DNA from: Motiliproteus sp. MSK22-1
GTDB taxonomy: Bacteria; Pseudomonadota; Gammaproteobacteria; Pseudomonadales; Balneatricaceae
DNA length: 64,000 nucleotides
Direction: 5' to 3'
Assembly: GCF_001968815.1 (NCBI RefSeq)
Contig: NZ_MIEQ01000098.1
Coordinates: 33,675 to 97,674, forward strand
The notes under the pieces were generated by a model. That model worked only from the letters and a program-made list of their open reading frames with translations, was not told the DNA's origin and did not search any database. Both the position numbers and the translations under genes were made by a program. Of this stretch, positions 1-9,350 are shown piece by piece (positions within the stretch are counted from its first letter, which is position 1; each line of letters opens with the position of its first letter).

Positions 1-518
1 AAGGCCTGCTGGGAAATTACGTGACCCAACTCTCAGCAAGTAAAATCTCACAAAACGTTCAGTTTCAGCCCCCTGAATGCGAATGTTGGATAGAGGGAAA
101 TGATATAAGACTTGAGCAGCTTCTCGATAAGCTGGTAGATAACGCCCTGGACTACGCCCCTGTTGATAGCTGTGTCAATTTCAGATTAGCAATGGAAGAT
201 GAACACTGGGTGATCGAGATTGCCAATCAAGGGCCTGATATTGCTGATGAGATAACAGACAGTCTGTTCGATTCTCTGGTGTCATACAGGGAGGCGAAAA
301 GCCCCCGTGATGCCACTAACTCCCATGACACTAGAAATCTCCATGACAGCAGGAGAGCCGAACAAAACACATCTCAGAGTATTCATCTGGGCATTGGGCT
401 CTTTATAGTAAAGGTCATCACCCAACACCATAAAGGTAAGGTACAAGCGTTGAATAGAAAAGATGAAGTGGTTTTCAGGGTAAGCATTCCTGCAATAAAC
501 CCAGCGCCGGTACAGTAA
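1..518 (+). CDS. Sensor histidine kinase, C-terminal ATPase domain (5' truncated)
   Basis: Only the 3' end of the gene is present; the frame is open to the window edge, so the GTG at 21 is not a convincing start. The protein shows the HATPase_c boxes in order: N box (DKLVDNALDYAP), G1-like (ANQGPDI), F box (LFDSLVSYRE) and G2 (HLGIGLFIVKVI). A roughly 25-residue hydrophilic insert rich in Asp, Asn and His sits between the F and G2 boxes. The LFDSxVSxRE...HLGxGLxIV arrangement resembles, from memory, the kinase of the proteobacterial dedicated sortase system. That subfamily call is an inference. The gene converges on murB. Confidence 0.8.
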   Translation, partial: GLLGNYVTQLSASKISQNVQFQPPECECWIEGNDIRLEQLLDKLVDNALDYAPVDSCVNFRLAMEDEHWVIEIANQGPDIADEITDSLFDSLVSYREAKSPRDATNSHDTRNLHDSRRAEQNTSQSIHLGIGLFIVKVITQHHKGKVQALNRKDEVVFRVSIPAINPAPVQ

Positions 519-609
519 ATCCAATCCTGCTCTATAGCTCTATAGAAGCAAATACAGAGAGCTGAGCGATGACTTGCAGCCATAACATGAAAGCGATGCC
601 ATAACCGTC

Positions 610-1629
610 CTAGTAAATTCTCGGTTCTATCTCCAATTCAACACCGAAACGGCTGGCAATATCGGCCTGAATTAATCCGGCAAGCTCTAAAACTTCAGCG
701 CCTTCAGCCTGATTATAATTAACCAGCACAAGAGCCTGCTTGTCATGCACCCCCACAGAGCCCTTTCTGAATCCCTTCCAGCCCGCAGTATCAATCATCC
801 AGCCGGCAGCCAGCTTGACCCCCTGCGGATCGTTGTATCCAATGATCCCGGGATGTTGCCGTTTTAGCTGTTCATACTGACTTTTGGACACTACAGGATT
901 CTTAAAAAAGCTGCCGACATTAGCCAGCAACGCCGGATCAGGCAGCTTGCTGGATCTCAGTTTAACGACAGCTTCAAACAAGTCCTGTGGACCTGGACTA
1001 CTAATCTCGGCCAGCTCACTCGTCAGGCCGCCGTAATTTAACTGAAGTTGTGGTTTTTTGCGTAACCGAAACGAAACCTCTGTAATTACAAACTGATCCA
1101 AAAAAGTCCTTTTAAATACACTGTCACGATAGGCAAACTTACACTCATCCACCGTAAAATGGCGAAACTCCAGAGTCCTTCGATCCAATGCTTGCAGCCC
1201 ATACATATAGTCCTTTATCTCAACACCGTAGGCGCCAATATTCTGTATCGGTGCCGCACCAACAGTACCGGGAATCAGGGCCAGGTTTTCCAACCCAAAG
1301 CAGCCCTTTGCCAGACACTTTATTACAAACTCGTGCCATGACTCCCCGGATTGAGCAGTCACCCGCATCCAGTGCTCATCCACATCTGAAAACTGAACAC
1401 CCTGGGTTGCCATCTGTATACAGAGACCGGGAAAATCATCCCGCAGAATAACATTACTGCCGCCACCCAATATCATCACCGGAAGCTTGCGGTCCTTGGC
1501 ATAGGCTAACAACTCCTGCAGTCGGGATGATTGAGTTACTGACTCAAAATATCTAGCCTTAACCGAAAGACCTAGCGTATTGAGAGACCTGAGCGATACG
1601 TCCTTCAACACAGCGTTTTCAACTCCCAT
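610..1629 (-). CDS. murB: UDP-N-acetylenolpyruvoylglucosamine reductase
   Basis: Cytoplasmic flavoenzyme that reduces UDP-GlcNAc-enolpyruvate to UDP-MurNAc with NADPH, the second committed step of peptidoglycan precursor synthesis. At 339 aa it matches the family length. The FAD-binding region shows ILGGGSNVIL (residues 53-62) and IPGTVGAAPIQNIGAYG (119-135). The C-terminal MurB domain carries the catalytic-serine motif GSFFKNP (Ser240), and the protein ends in EIEPRIY with the expected late Glu. It is the last gene of a leftward block, and its start overlaps the end of the upstream phosphatase gene by 11 bases, which suggests translational coupling. Confidence 0.97.
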   Translation of the reverse strand: MGVENAVLKDVSLRSLNTLGLSVKARYFESVTQSSRLQELLAYAKDRKLPVMILGGGSNVILRDDFPGLCIQMATQGVQFSDVDEHWMRVTAQSGESWHEFVIKCLAKGCFGLENLALIPGTVGAAPIQNIGAYGVEIKDYMYGLQALDRRTLEFRHFTVDECKFAYRDSVFKRTFLDQFVITEVSFRLRKKPQLQLNYGGLTSELAEISSPGPQDLFEAVVKLRSSKLPDPALLANVGSFFKNPVVSKSQYEQLKRQHPGIIGYNDPQGVKLAAGWMIDTAGWKGFRKGSVGVHDKQALVLVNYNQAEGAEVLELAGLIQADIASRFGVELEIEPRIY

Positions 1630-2149
1630 ACTTTTGCCTGATTTCTTTTAGGAGCCCTTCTGATGCACGCTCGATAAGATCAAGCACTCGATCAAAGCCT
1701 CCCGCTCCGCCATAGTACGGATCAGGCACTTCCCGTAGAGCTTCCCCTTCAGAAAAATCCAGGAACAGTCGGAGTGTTGCACGGCTATTGTCGGGCGCAA
1801 TATCCTTCAAATCATGGAGGTTTGACTCATCCATGGCGAGAATATAATCAAACCGATTAAAGTCCTCATAACAGGCTTGGCGAGCACGAAGCTGGCTCAA
1901 ATCATAGCCACGCTTTTTTGCCGCAAGTGTTGAACGCTGATCAGGTGGCCCACCTATATGAAAATCAGAAGTGCCGGCGGAGTCGACTGTTACCTGAGAC
2001 TCAAGCCCCTGCTGTTTGAGTTTGTATTCAAAAACGCCATGCGCGGTGGGTGATCGACAAATATTCCCCAGACAGACAAACAAAACGGAGCAAGGCCTAT
2101 TAAGCCGAGCCCCTGAATGAGAGGAGGTATTAACGCTAACTGATGACAT
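1619..2149 (-). CDS. Low-molecular-weight protein-tyrosine phosphatase
   Basis: Cysteine-based phosphatase of the LMW-PTP family. The P-loop VCLGNICRSP places the nucleophile at Cys26 and the phosphate-binding Arg at 32. The general-acid motif DPYY follows near the C terminus (VPDPYYGG). The protein has 176 aa, including a roughly 20-residue N-terminal extension before the first strand, so a later start is possible. Members next to capsule loci act on tyrosine kinases. Here the gene sits between murB and kdsB, an order I recall from Pseudomonas, and no cognate kinase is visible. Confidence 0.93.
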   Translation of the reverse strand: MSSVSVNTSSHSGARLNRPCSVLFVCLGNICRSPTAHGVFEYKLKQQGLESQVTVDSAGTSDFHIGGPPDQRSTLAAKKRGYDLSQLRARQACYEDFNRFDYILAMDESNLHDLKDIAPDNSRATLRLFLDFSEGEALREVPDPYYGGAGGFDRVLDLIERASEGLLKEIRQKYGS

Positions 2150-2336
2150 GCAATTGCACCGGATTTATCGACAAGACAGACAGTATCAAGACTAGAAACG
2201 AGTATTCAACCAACACCCAGATCCAGCTCTTCACATAGCAACGAGGCGAGATAGAATATCTGCATTTGCCTGCTAAGAGACCATGATTCTCCAAAGGCCT
2301 ATTATTCTAAAAGGCCATACAAAAGGGCTTCCTTCA

Positions 2337-3107
2337 TCAATTGCGAGTATCTATTAAACCACGGATTCTCTCAAGATCTGACAGAGTGTCAACGCCCGCT
2401 GGCGGTGCCTCATCAGCATCAGCCACATGAATAAAGGCACCATTCCACATAGCCCGTAACTGCTCCAGGCACTCCGTTTTTTCCAACTCACAAGCAGGCC
2501 AGCGAACAAAGTCATTCAGTAGCTTGACTCGGTAGCCGTATATGCCGATATGACGCCGATAACTGTCGCCTTCCGGTAAACAGGGGAGTTCTCCCTGAGC
2601 AGAAAAATGATCTCTCGGCCAGGGTATCGGCGCTCGGCTGAAGTAAAGTGCTCGCCCTTGATTATCCGCCACCACTTTAACGACATTAGGATTGAGCAAG
2701 CTCTGCACATCAAGAATAGGCTCGCTCAATGTCGCTATACTGGCTCTGGGTTCAGCAGCCAGATTATGAGCAACCTGGTTAATAATCCTCGGAGGAATCA
2801 TAGGTTCATCCCCCTGGACATTGACGACAATGTCATCAGCATATAATCCCAAAACCTGCACCACTTCCTGCAACCTGTCGGTTCCCGAGAGGTGTTGATC
2901 AGAAGTCATGCAAACCTCAGCCCCAAACGCTGTTGCTGCTGCCTCTATGCGCTTATCATCTGTTGCAATAATAACCCGATCGGCCTCACTCTCTAATGCA
3001 CGCTCGTAGACGTGCTGAAGCATAGGCTTTCCCGCAATATCAAGTAGCGGCTTGCCAGGAAGGCGGCTGGAAGCGTAACGTGCAGGGATGATTACTGAAA
3101 ATGCCAT
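2337..3107 (-). CDS. kdsB: 3-deoxy-manno-octulosonate cytidylyltransferase
   Basis: Activates KDO as CMP-KDO for transfer to lipid A in the cytoplasm. The 256-aa protein opens with the nucleotidyltransferase signature [15 protein letters not shown], followed by [12 protein letters not shown] and the sugar-binding segment [10 protein letters not shown]. The length is normal for the family. It lies 187 bp upstream of the phosphatase gene and 77 bp downstream of the Trm112-like gene, within the same leftward envelope block as lpxK. The start has no serious competitor because the fold begins only three residues in. Confidence 0.97.
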   Translation of the reverse strand: MAFSVIIPARYASSRLPGKPLLDIAGKPMLQHVYERALESEADRVIIATDDKRIEAAATAFGAEVCMTSDQHLSGTDRLQEVVQVLGLYADDIVVNVQGDEPMIPPRIINQVAHNLAAEPRASIATLSEPILDVQSLLNPNVVKVVADNQGRALYFSRAPIPWPRDHFSAQGELPCLPEGDSYRRHIGIYGYRVKLLNDFVRWPACELEKTECLEQLRAMWNGAFIHVADADEAPPAGVDTLSDLERIRGLIDTRN

Positions 3108-3184
3108 GTCACACTCTTACCTTAAACGAGCATTTAATAGGAACTCATTGCTTAACTGGAATAACTATCGATGGCGGGATAAGT

Positions 3185-3370
3185 CTAGTGTTTTTCCCGT
3201 TCTTCCTGAGTCATTTTGCGTGCCTCATTTTCCAACATTACCGGAATACCATCACGTACAGGATAAGCCAAACCACTGACTCGACAAAATAGCTCATCTG
3301 TTTCTTTATTCCACTCGACTGGAGCCTTTGAAACAGGGCACACTAAAATATCTAAGAGTTTTTTGTCCAT
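3185..3370 (-). CDS. Trm112 family protein (YcaR-like)
   Basis: Small 61-aa protein of the Trm112/UPF0434 family ([18 protein letters not shown]...[11 protein letters not shown]). Bacterial members are mostly uncharacterised, while eukaryotic Trm112 activates methyltransferases. In Gammaproteobacteria the gene is typically between lpxK and kdsB, exactly as here. Only two cysteines are present (VCP and FCR), so a complete four-Cys zinc knuckle is not apparent. Family identification is firm; the role is unknown. Confidence 0.92.
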   Translation of the reverse strand: MDKKLLDILVCPVSKAPVEWNKETDELFCRVSGLAYPVRDGIPVMLENEARKMTQEEREKH

Positions 3371-3497
3371 TGAAAGAGCCCTAATCTATAAAACAGCTCC
3401 AAAGGGAGCTTTGTATCGGTTTCACGCCACCCGGATACCATGAATAAAACATCCTGGCCCTAAAGCAGTCCGTTTTGGATTAACACTGAAGCGCTGG

Positions 3498-4472
3498 TTA
3501 GTTGCTGATTAAACGGTTCAACTGATCCAGCAACTGTTTTTCAAACACCTCAGGCAGCTCCGCACTAACCGGCAGATAATACCTGTTGTCAGCGGCAAAT
3601 GCGCGGCATTTTACTGCGTCTTTTTCAGTCATTATCACGGGAAAGTCATTATCAAACAACAGGTCATTTGCACTGAAATGGTGATGATCAGCGAAGCTAT
3701 GCTCAATCACTTCAAACCCCAGTGATCGCAAGGTCTTAAAAAAACGCTGAGGATTACCGATGCCCGCTACTGCATTGACTTTACCGGGGAGCAATTGAAC
3801 CGGTTCAGCTAAAAGCGTTTGAATGGAAGAAACGTTCAGGCTCATGGGGTAACTGTTACAATGCTTCCACCCTCCTCCGTTTACAATGCAAAAGTCAACT
3901 TCATCAAGGCGAGCAGGAGGTTCTCTTAATGGCCCCACGGGAAGGCAATGACCATTCCCTAATCCTCTAGCCCCATCCACAACGGCAATCTCAATATCTC
4001 TGGATAGCCGGTAATGCTGCAAGCCATCATCACTGATGATGACATCAACCTCTCCCGACTCCAACAATGCCCGACACGCTTGCGCTCGATCAGGATCAAC
4101 AACAACTGGGCAACCACAACGCTGGGCAATCATAAGGGGTTCGTCACCAGAATCCGCAGCATTTGAACTGGCAACGACTCGATAAGGGTAATCTGGAGCG
4201 TTACCACCGTAGCCACGACTGACAACACCAGGACGAAATCCAAACTGTATTAAAAGCTCGACCAAATGCACAACGACAGGAGTTTTACCGACCCCTCCGA
4301 CACTAATATTACCAACGACAATCACTGGTACAGGTGCTTGCCATACAGTTTTTAACCCTTTTCCAAAAGCCGTTCGACGTCGATGCGCCAAAAAAACAAA
4401 CAACTTCTCGACAGGCCACAGGGGTAGCAGCCATGGAATTTTCCCGTACCAAACCCGGTCGATAAAGCTCAC
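3498..4472 (-). CDS. lpxK: Tetraacyldisaccharide 4'-kinase
   Basis: Phosphorylates the 4' position of the lipid A disaccharide precursor (DS-1-P) to lipid IVA at the inner face of the cytoplasmic membrane. The 324-aa protein has the expected N-terminal hydrophobic membrane-associating segment and the P-loop GGVGKTP. It also has SRGYGG, the family segment ISDDGLQHYRL and a C-terminal EKDAVKC motif. Its start lies 3 bp downstream of the exbD stop, so the two are very likely co-transcribed, as in related bacteria. Confidence 0.97.
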   Translation of the reverse strand: MSFIDRVWYGKIPWLLPLWPVEKLFVFLAHRRRTAFGKGLKTVWQAPVPVIVVGNISVGGVGKTPVVVHLVELLIQFGFRPGVVSRGYGGNAPDYPYRVVASSNAADSGDEPLMIAQRCGCPVVVDPDRAQACRALLESGEVDVIISDDGLQHYRLSRDIEIAVVDGARGLGNGHCLPVGPLREPPARLDEVDFCIVNGGGWKHCNSYPMSLNVSSIQTLLAEPVQLLPGKVNAVAGIGNPQRFFKTLRSLGFEVIEHSFADHHHFSANDLLFDNDFPVIMTEKDAVKCRAFAADNRYYLPVSAELPEVFEKQLLDQLNRLISN

Positions 4473-4475
4473 CCG

Positions 4476-4904
4476 CTACTCGCTCTCATCTGCACTGCGA
4501 GTGGTTATGCTCAGATGAACAAAACCCAATTGCCCAGCGGCATCCATCACCGTTACCACAGTTTGATGAGGTGATTGAGCATCGGCCGTAATAATCAGCG
4601 GAAGATCCTTCTTATTACGGGCTTCTTTGCTGATAGCCTTTTTTAGAGTTTCCAGTTGACCATTCACCAATGGCTTTCCATTGACCGAATACTGCCCCTG
4701 AGCAGTAATGGTAATATCAATGACTCTTGGTATTTCATCAGTCACTTCGGCGCTGGCTTTCGGTAAGTCGATTTCCAGATGAGCTTCTTTAGTGAAGGTT
4801 GTCGAAATCATAAAAAAAATCAGTAATAGAAACACCACATCAATCAGCGGTGTAAGGTTTACACTGACTTCCTCCGTGTTTTGTCGCTTGAATTTCACTG
4901 CCAA
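4476..4904 (-). CDS. exbD: ExbD/TolR family proton-channel subunit
   Basis: Inner-membrane protein with a short cytoplasmic N terminus, one transmembrane helix and a periplasmic domain, 142 aa. The helix LTPLIDVVFLLLIFFMIS carries the conserved proton-coupling Asp of the ExbD/TolR/MotB-like family. It works with the ExbB-like channel encoded 55 bp upstream to convert proton-motive force into periplasmic work. No tonB gene lies beside the pair, so whether it energises a TonB protein or another envelope partner cannot be told from the window. Its position before lpxK is conserved in Pseudomonas-like genomes. Confidence 0.93.
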   Translation of the reverse strand: MAVKFKRQNTEEVSVNLTPLIDVVFLLLIFFMISTTFTKEAHLEIDLPKASAEVTDEIPRVIDITITAQGQYSVNGKPLVNGQLETLKKAISKEARNKKDLPLIITADAQSPHQTVVTVMDAAGQLGFVHLSITTRSADESE

Positions 4905-4959
4905 CGCCCGCTATAAGATGCTCTGAACCGATTCATTATTCTGGTTATTCGTTTTGTTG

Positions 4960-5583
4960 TTAATCAAAATCCACTGCCCTGTCACCAAGAACGACTTCTA
5001 CCAGCTTTACCGCTTCCTGCTCCATTTCAACGACTAAATAATCCACCCGCCGAAGAAAAAAACGATGAAGTATCAACGCTGGAATAGCAACACTAAGTCC
5101 AGCAGCAGTGGTTACCAGTGCTTCAGAAATGCCACCGGCAAGCACATTTGCATTACCCGTCCCCTGAATCATGATTTCAGTGAACACTTTGATCATGCCC
5201 ACCACCGTTCCCAGAAGACCTAATAGCGGGGACACAAGAGCGATAGTACCCAGCGGATTGAGAAAGCGTTCCATCTCATGGATAACTTTACTGGCTGACT
5301 CCTGGATACTTTCCTTCATTATTTCCCGGCCAAACTTCGAATTATTCAGGCCCGTAACAATAATATGACCCAATGCCGATCCTTTTTGTATTTCTGACAA
5401 CTTCTCGGTTGTAAGCTCTCCTTTCTGAACAAGAGCCCATACGCTTCCTACCAGGTGTTTAGGCGCTACCCGAGCTTCTCTGAGCGTCCAAAAACGCTCT
5501 ATCGAAATTGCTAATGCCATAACAGAGCAAAGCAGTATCGGCAGCATTAGCCAGCCGCCTGAATTAACCAATTCGAACACCAT
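4960..5583 (-). CDS. exbB: MotA/TolQ/ExbB proton-channel family protein
   Basis: 207-aa inner-membrane channel subunit with three predicted transmembrane helices. The first lies near residues 10-28. The second and third lie near 110-135 and 150-175 and contain the family signatures PLLGLLGTVVGMI and EALVTTAAGLSVAIPAL. A good Shine-Dalgarno (AAGGAG) precedes the ATG. It is directly followed by exbD. A separate 169-bp gap from comEC suggests this pair has its own promoter. Confidence 0.93.
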   Translation of the reverse strand: MVFELVNSGGWLMLPILLCSVMALAISIERFWTLREARVAPKHLVGSVWALVQKGELTTEKLSEIQKGSALGHIIVTGLNNSKFGREIMKESIQESASKVIHEMERFLNPLGTIALVSPLLGLLGTVVGMIKVFTEIMIQGTGNANVLAGGISEALVTTAAGLSVAIPALILHRFFLRRVDYLVVEMEQEAVKLVEVVLGDRAVDFD

Positions 5584-5752
5584 ACACTCCTTTCAAAATT
5601 GTCCGCGCTAATGTAACACAGTTAAACAAAATTCCCAGCAACAGCTCCGGTCAGTTAAAAACAGAATGCAGAACCTGCCTCTTGCTCCTGAAATATGACG
5701 AGAGAAATATACTGTTTCAAAACGATCCGGACCACCGCGCCGTTCAGGATGA

Positions 5753-8071
5753 TCAGTCCCACCAATAGCGCTGATTTTGATATCGGTAACGACTGATTAT
5801 CGGCTCCTTTTTGTATTCTGATCTGAAGGAAAGCCTGATCGCACCAGAATCAGCGGTATTTATTAATATCGATTTTTGCAGGCGATACCGGTTCACCACC
5901 TTTGGATGAGGGTGTCCGAAACGATTCAGAAAACCACTACTGACAATTGCGACATTTGGTTGAACATTTTTAATAAACTCAGATTGTGACGAAGTCTGGC
6001 TACCGTGATGGGGCACGACCAACACATCTGCTTGCAACTGATACCTGTAGCGTTCAGACAGCCTTAACTCGGTTTCCCGTTCAATATCTCCCGTCAATAA
6101 AATACTCCCGAATTCACTCTGAATTTTCAGAACACAGGACCGATTATTTTCAGATAGCTGATCGGCGCCCGCCTCTGCGCGCGAATCAGGATGGAGCATT
6201 GTGAATATCACGCCGTCCCACACCCAACGCTGGCCAACAGAACATTTGGAGTAAGTACCATCAAGCTTGGCCGAGCCGGTTATCAGCTGATTGATCTCCC
6301 AATTATCGCGAAAATAATCTATCCCACCGGCATGATCATTATCACCGTGACTGACAATCAGTTTATCCAAGTGACGAACACCGGAGTTCAACAGATAGGG
6401 AGAAATAGCAGCCTGCGCAGCCGAAAAGCCACTTCTGAACTTTGGACCTGTATCATAGAGTAAATGGTGAGTGGCCGTTTCTACATGAATTGATAATCCC
6501 TGACCTACATCCAACACTGTAACGTTAAAGGCCGGAGATTCCAGAGGCTGCTCATATCCCGTTAACATAGGCAGCCAAAACACAACCCCCAGACTTCTCC
6601 CCGGAATCGCCCTTGGCATTAAGAGGATGCCACAACCTAACAATGCAAAGCCTATTGCCAGCGGCGATACAGTTTCCGGGGTCCAAACCGTCACCACCCA
6701 GTCAGCAACAATCTGCAGGCAGAAACTGCCTTCCAGTAAAAGCCACCCTGCAGCATTCAGCCCCTGACTACCCAGCTCTGCAAACATTTGACTCAATAAC
6801 AGAGACAGCATTGCCAACGGCAACACCAGCAGACTCACAAAGGGCACGGCCAATAGATTAATGACGGAAGAGCCGAGAGGAATACGGTAAAAATGGAAGG
6901 CAAGCAGAGGGATCAATACCAAACTAACGGCCAACTGAATTTTTATCATAGAGGCGAACTTGCTTTTTAGATAAGCGCCGCTTCCCAGACGACCACAAAC
7001 AATATACAGCAACACTCCGGCAGCGCCGAAGGAGAGCCAAAAGCCAGGAGAAACAGCCGCCAGGGGATCTAGAGTCAGCACGACTGCTGCTGCCAGCCGA
7101 AGCCTTGAGAGCGGGCTTGATTGCCTGCCCCATACTGTTGACATCATCAATGCGCAAACCATGACCCAAGCTCTCTGAGTCGGTAAAGAAAACCCCGCCA
7201 GAAGACTGTATGCAAACGATAGCAAGAGTGCCAAAACCACAACAAAACGGGTACGTTTTCGTAAAGACAATCCGGGAAACAATCGGCCAGCGCTCATCAG
7301 CAACAAATAGCTTCCGCCCGCGACTAATCCGATATGAAGACCACTAATCACTAACAAATGTACTGTTCCGGTATTTTTATAAAGCTCCCACTGCTGTGAA
7401 CTAATATTGCGCGTATCCCCAACCAATAATGCCTGCAGCAAAGCAGCCTTTTCAGTTGGTTTCACTCCGGCAGCGATAAAGTCGCTGATCCTTGATCGAA
7501 AAAGATCGACAGACCACTTATCTGTGTTTAGCAGCTGAATGCTCTGTACTTCCCGTACGTAGCCCACTGCGTCAATACCGGCAGCTATTAAGTATCTCTC
7601 CCGATCAAATCCCCCGGGATTTCTATATCCCCTGGGTCGTTTTAGTCTGACAACCATTGAATACTCTGTCTCTGGGAGTATTTTCTCTGGACACTTATAC
7701 CAACTCAGCTGAACTGTTCGGGGAGTTAGCCGGGCCGGTTTGAAAACAACAGGTAAATGAGATTTTTTGAGTTGAAGTGACTTGAGTTTTAAATTGAATC
7801 GACAATAACCGACCTTGTGAATGGGCAATCCAACGACCACTCCGGTTACGCTGAAGTCGGCTCCATTCCATGCAGCCGGCAGTTTATGACTAACCGTCCA
7901 ATGAGCAAAAACGATACCCCAGAAAAGCCCAAGCCATATCGGGAAGAGCCAGCGTAAAAAACGCTTCCAAAGGCAAATAAGTACCAACGACAGGCAAAGC
8001 AACGCGACCGGCATTGACGGTAGCGTTCCCATAAACGCAACCGCAGATACCGCCAAGCAAAATCGGATCAT
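5753..8071 (-). CDS. comEC: DNA internalization protein ComEC/Rec2
   Basis: Inner-membrane channel that passes single-stranded DNA into the cytoplasm during natural transformation. The 772-aa protein has an N-terminal OB-fold-like DUF4131 region (about 30-180), then the polytopic Competence domain (about 210-500, with LVISGLHIGLVAG), and a C-terminal metallo-beta-lactamase domain. The latter shows NVTVLDVGQGLSI, the metal motif SHGDNDHAGG and VVPHHGSQTSS. Length and domain order are typical. The nucleotides around its start (about 8048-8100) are repeated at the start of the neighbouring propeller gene (see findings). Competence itself cannot be judged from the window. Confidence 0.95.
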   Translation of the reverse strand: MIRFCLAVSAVAFMGTLPSMPVALLCLSLVLICLWKRFLRWLFPIWLGLFWGIVFAHWTVSHKLPAAWNGADFSVTGVVVGLPIHKVGYCRFNLKLKSLQLKKSHLPVVFKPARLTPRTVQLSWYKCPEKILPETEYSMVVRLKRPRGYRNPGGFDRERYLIAAGIDAVGYVREVQSIQLLNTDKWSVDLFRSRISDFIAAGVKPTEKAALLQALLVGDTRNISSQQWELYKNTGTVHLLVISGLHIGLVAGGSYLLLMSAGRLFPGLSLRKRTRFVVVLALLLSFAYSLLAGFSLPTQRAWVMVCALMMSTVWGRQSSPLSRLRLAAAVVLTLDPLAAVSPGFWLSFGAAGVLLYIVCGRLGSGAYLKSKFASMIKIQLAVSLVLIPLLAFHFYRIPLGSSVINLLAVPFVSLLVLPLAMLSLLLSQMFAELGSQGLNAAGWLLLEGSFCLQIVADWVVTVWTPETVSPLAIGFALLGCGILLMPRAIPGRSLGVVFWLPMLTGYEQPLESPAFNVTVLDVGQGLSIHVETATHHLLYDTGPKFRSGFSAAQAAISPYLLNSGVRHLDKLIVSHGDNDHAGGIDYFRDNWEINQLITGSAKLDGTYSKCSVGQRWVWDGVIFTMLHPDSRAEAGADQLSENNRSCVLKIQSEFGSILLTGDIERETELRLSERYRYQLQADVLVVPHHGSQTSSQSEFIKNVQPNVAIVSSGFLNRFGHPHPKVVNRYRLQKSILINTADSGAIRLSFRSEYKKEPIISRYRYQNQRYWWD

Positions 8072-8179
8072 CCTTGATCTCCATCAGACTATATACTCCC
8101 TCACCCAGCAGATAAGCAGCTAGACGGCCATTTCTGCCCGCAGAAACAGCTCTACAATCGACTTATCCTGCCAGCAAAA

Positions 8180-9235
8180 CTACCAGCTCGTCCAAATCGG
8201 TGTTTCAGCGGGATTGGAACAAAACAGATCACCGTGTCTGTCAACCAGCGATATAACATCGGCATTTTTTTCATCCAGAGTTAAACCTGTGGCTGTCGCC
8301 TTAACGATGTACAAGGCTCCACGACAAGGACGAACATTATCATGCACGTCAATACCCCGCGTAACCGCTAAATAGCCTCCATCAGGAGACCAGGCGGCGC
8401 CGTGGATATCATCATCCTTATTATCTGCCAGGAGCCGCAACCCTGTTCCATCAACATTGATGAGGTACAAATTATAATGCCCCTTACCTCTTATTTTGAG
8501 ATCCGGGCTCATACTGAACGCAATCATACGGCCATCAGGGCTAACAGAAAGGGTATCCCATATATGCCCGTTTCGGAACGTTCTAATCAGTTGCTTTTTT
8601 GCACTTACATTAAAATCCACTTTATAAATTGAGTTACCTTCGCCAATAATCAGATTTCCATTAGGTGTCCAATCAAAACTTCTGATTTTTGATCTCGGAT
8701 CCCGGTAGTAATAAAGTAGTTTTCCACTCTTGAGGAGCAGAGCAAGAGCTGCCTCTCCAATTTCAGCAGGTTCGTAGTACAGGGCGATAACGCTGCCGTC
8801 CGGGGATACTTTCGGAGGCCTTTCTAAAGTGTAACTGCCGGGCCTGACAAATTTGCTGATCACTTTACCTTTACGATCCAGAGTGGAAACAGTGACCCCA
8901 AACTCCATTTTCCCTCTTGCTACTTTAAAATCATCACTCACAAACAGGATATTTTCTGAGCTATCGATACCGACTAACCCATCCAGCTCAAGAACCGTTC
9001 CACTAACCCCTGTTGAAAATTTGTATTGTTGGTATTTATTGACTGGCTTCTCAAAAAACAAGCTCCCTTGTAGCCCGACAGGACTGCTGTATACTCCTCC
9101 ACCGGTTGCCATAAGCGAAATCAAACAGCAGCACCGTACCAAACGCCGACTACCTGTTTTCAAATTCCTAACTGACAAAAGATCCAATATTTCCAGAAGC
9201 ACTTGCGCTAATACGGCGATAAAAAAGCGGACCAT
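8180..9235 (-). CDS. Exported WD40-like (PD40) beta-propeller protein, unknown role
   Basis: 351-aa protein with TolB-type propeller repeats (VSPDGSVIALYY, FDWTPNGNLIIG, SVSPDGRMIAFS, AWSPDGGYLAVT). A hydrophobic segment with three cysteines at residues 34-48 (VRCCCLISLMATGGG) may be a signal peptide preceded by an unusually long N terminus. The first ten residues (MVRFFIAVLA) mirror the ComEC start (MIRFCLAVSA), and the repeat continues into the upstream DNA. The true start could therefore be internal, with the leader borrowed from comEC. The gene separates comEC from the DUF2062 gene, which are neighbours in related genomes. Substrate and partner are unknown. Confidence 0.75.
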   Translation of the reverse strand: MVRFFIAVLAQVLLEILDLLSVRNLKTGSRRLVRCCCLISLMATGGGVYSSPVGLQGSLFFEKPVNKYQQYKFSTGVSGTVLELDGLVGIDSSENILFVSDDFKVARGKMEFGVTVSTLDRKGKVISKFVRPGSYTLERPPKVSPDGSVIALYYEPAEIGEAALALLLKSGKLLYYYRDPRSKIRSFDWTPNGNLIIGEGNSIYKVDFNVSAKKQLIRTFRNGHIWDTLSVSPDGRMIAFSMSPDLKIRGKGHYNLYLINVDGTGLRLLADNKDDDIHGAAWSPDGGYLAVTRGIDVHDNVRPCRGALYIVKATATGLTLDEKNADVISLVDRHGDLFCSNPAETPIWTSW

Positions 9236-9350
9236 CCTTGACCTCCATCAGACTAATACAGTCCCTCAAACACTAAGTTGGTTGGCTTACGGTGCTATAA
9301 AGTGCATAATCGAAGGCCATATTTCAACCCTTGCAGGCGACTTACCTTAC

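Noticed and set aside
8853..9350. Long upstream extension of the DUF2062 frame
   Set aside because: It is antisense to the propeller gene and lacks family similarity; the ATG at 9351 gives the normal protein.
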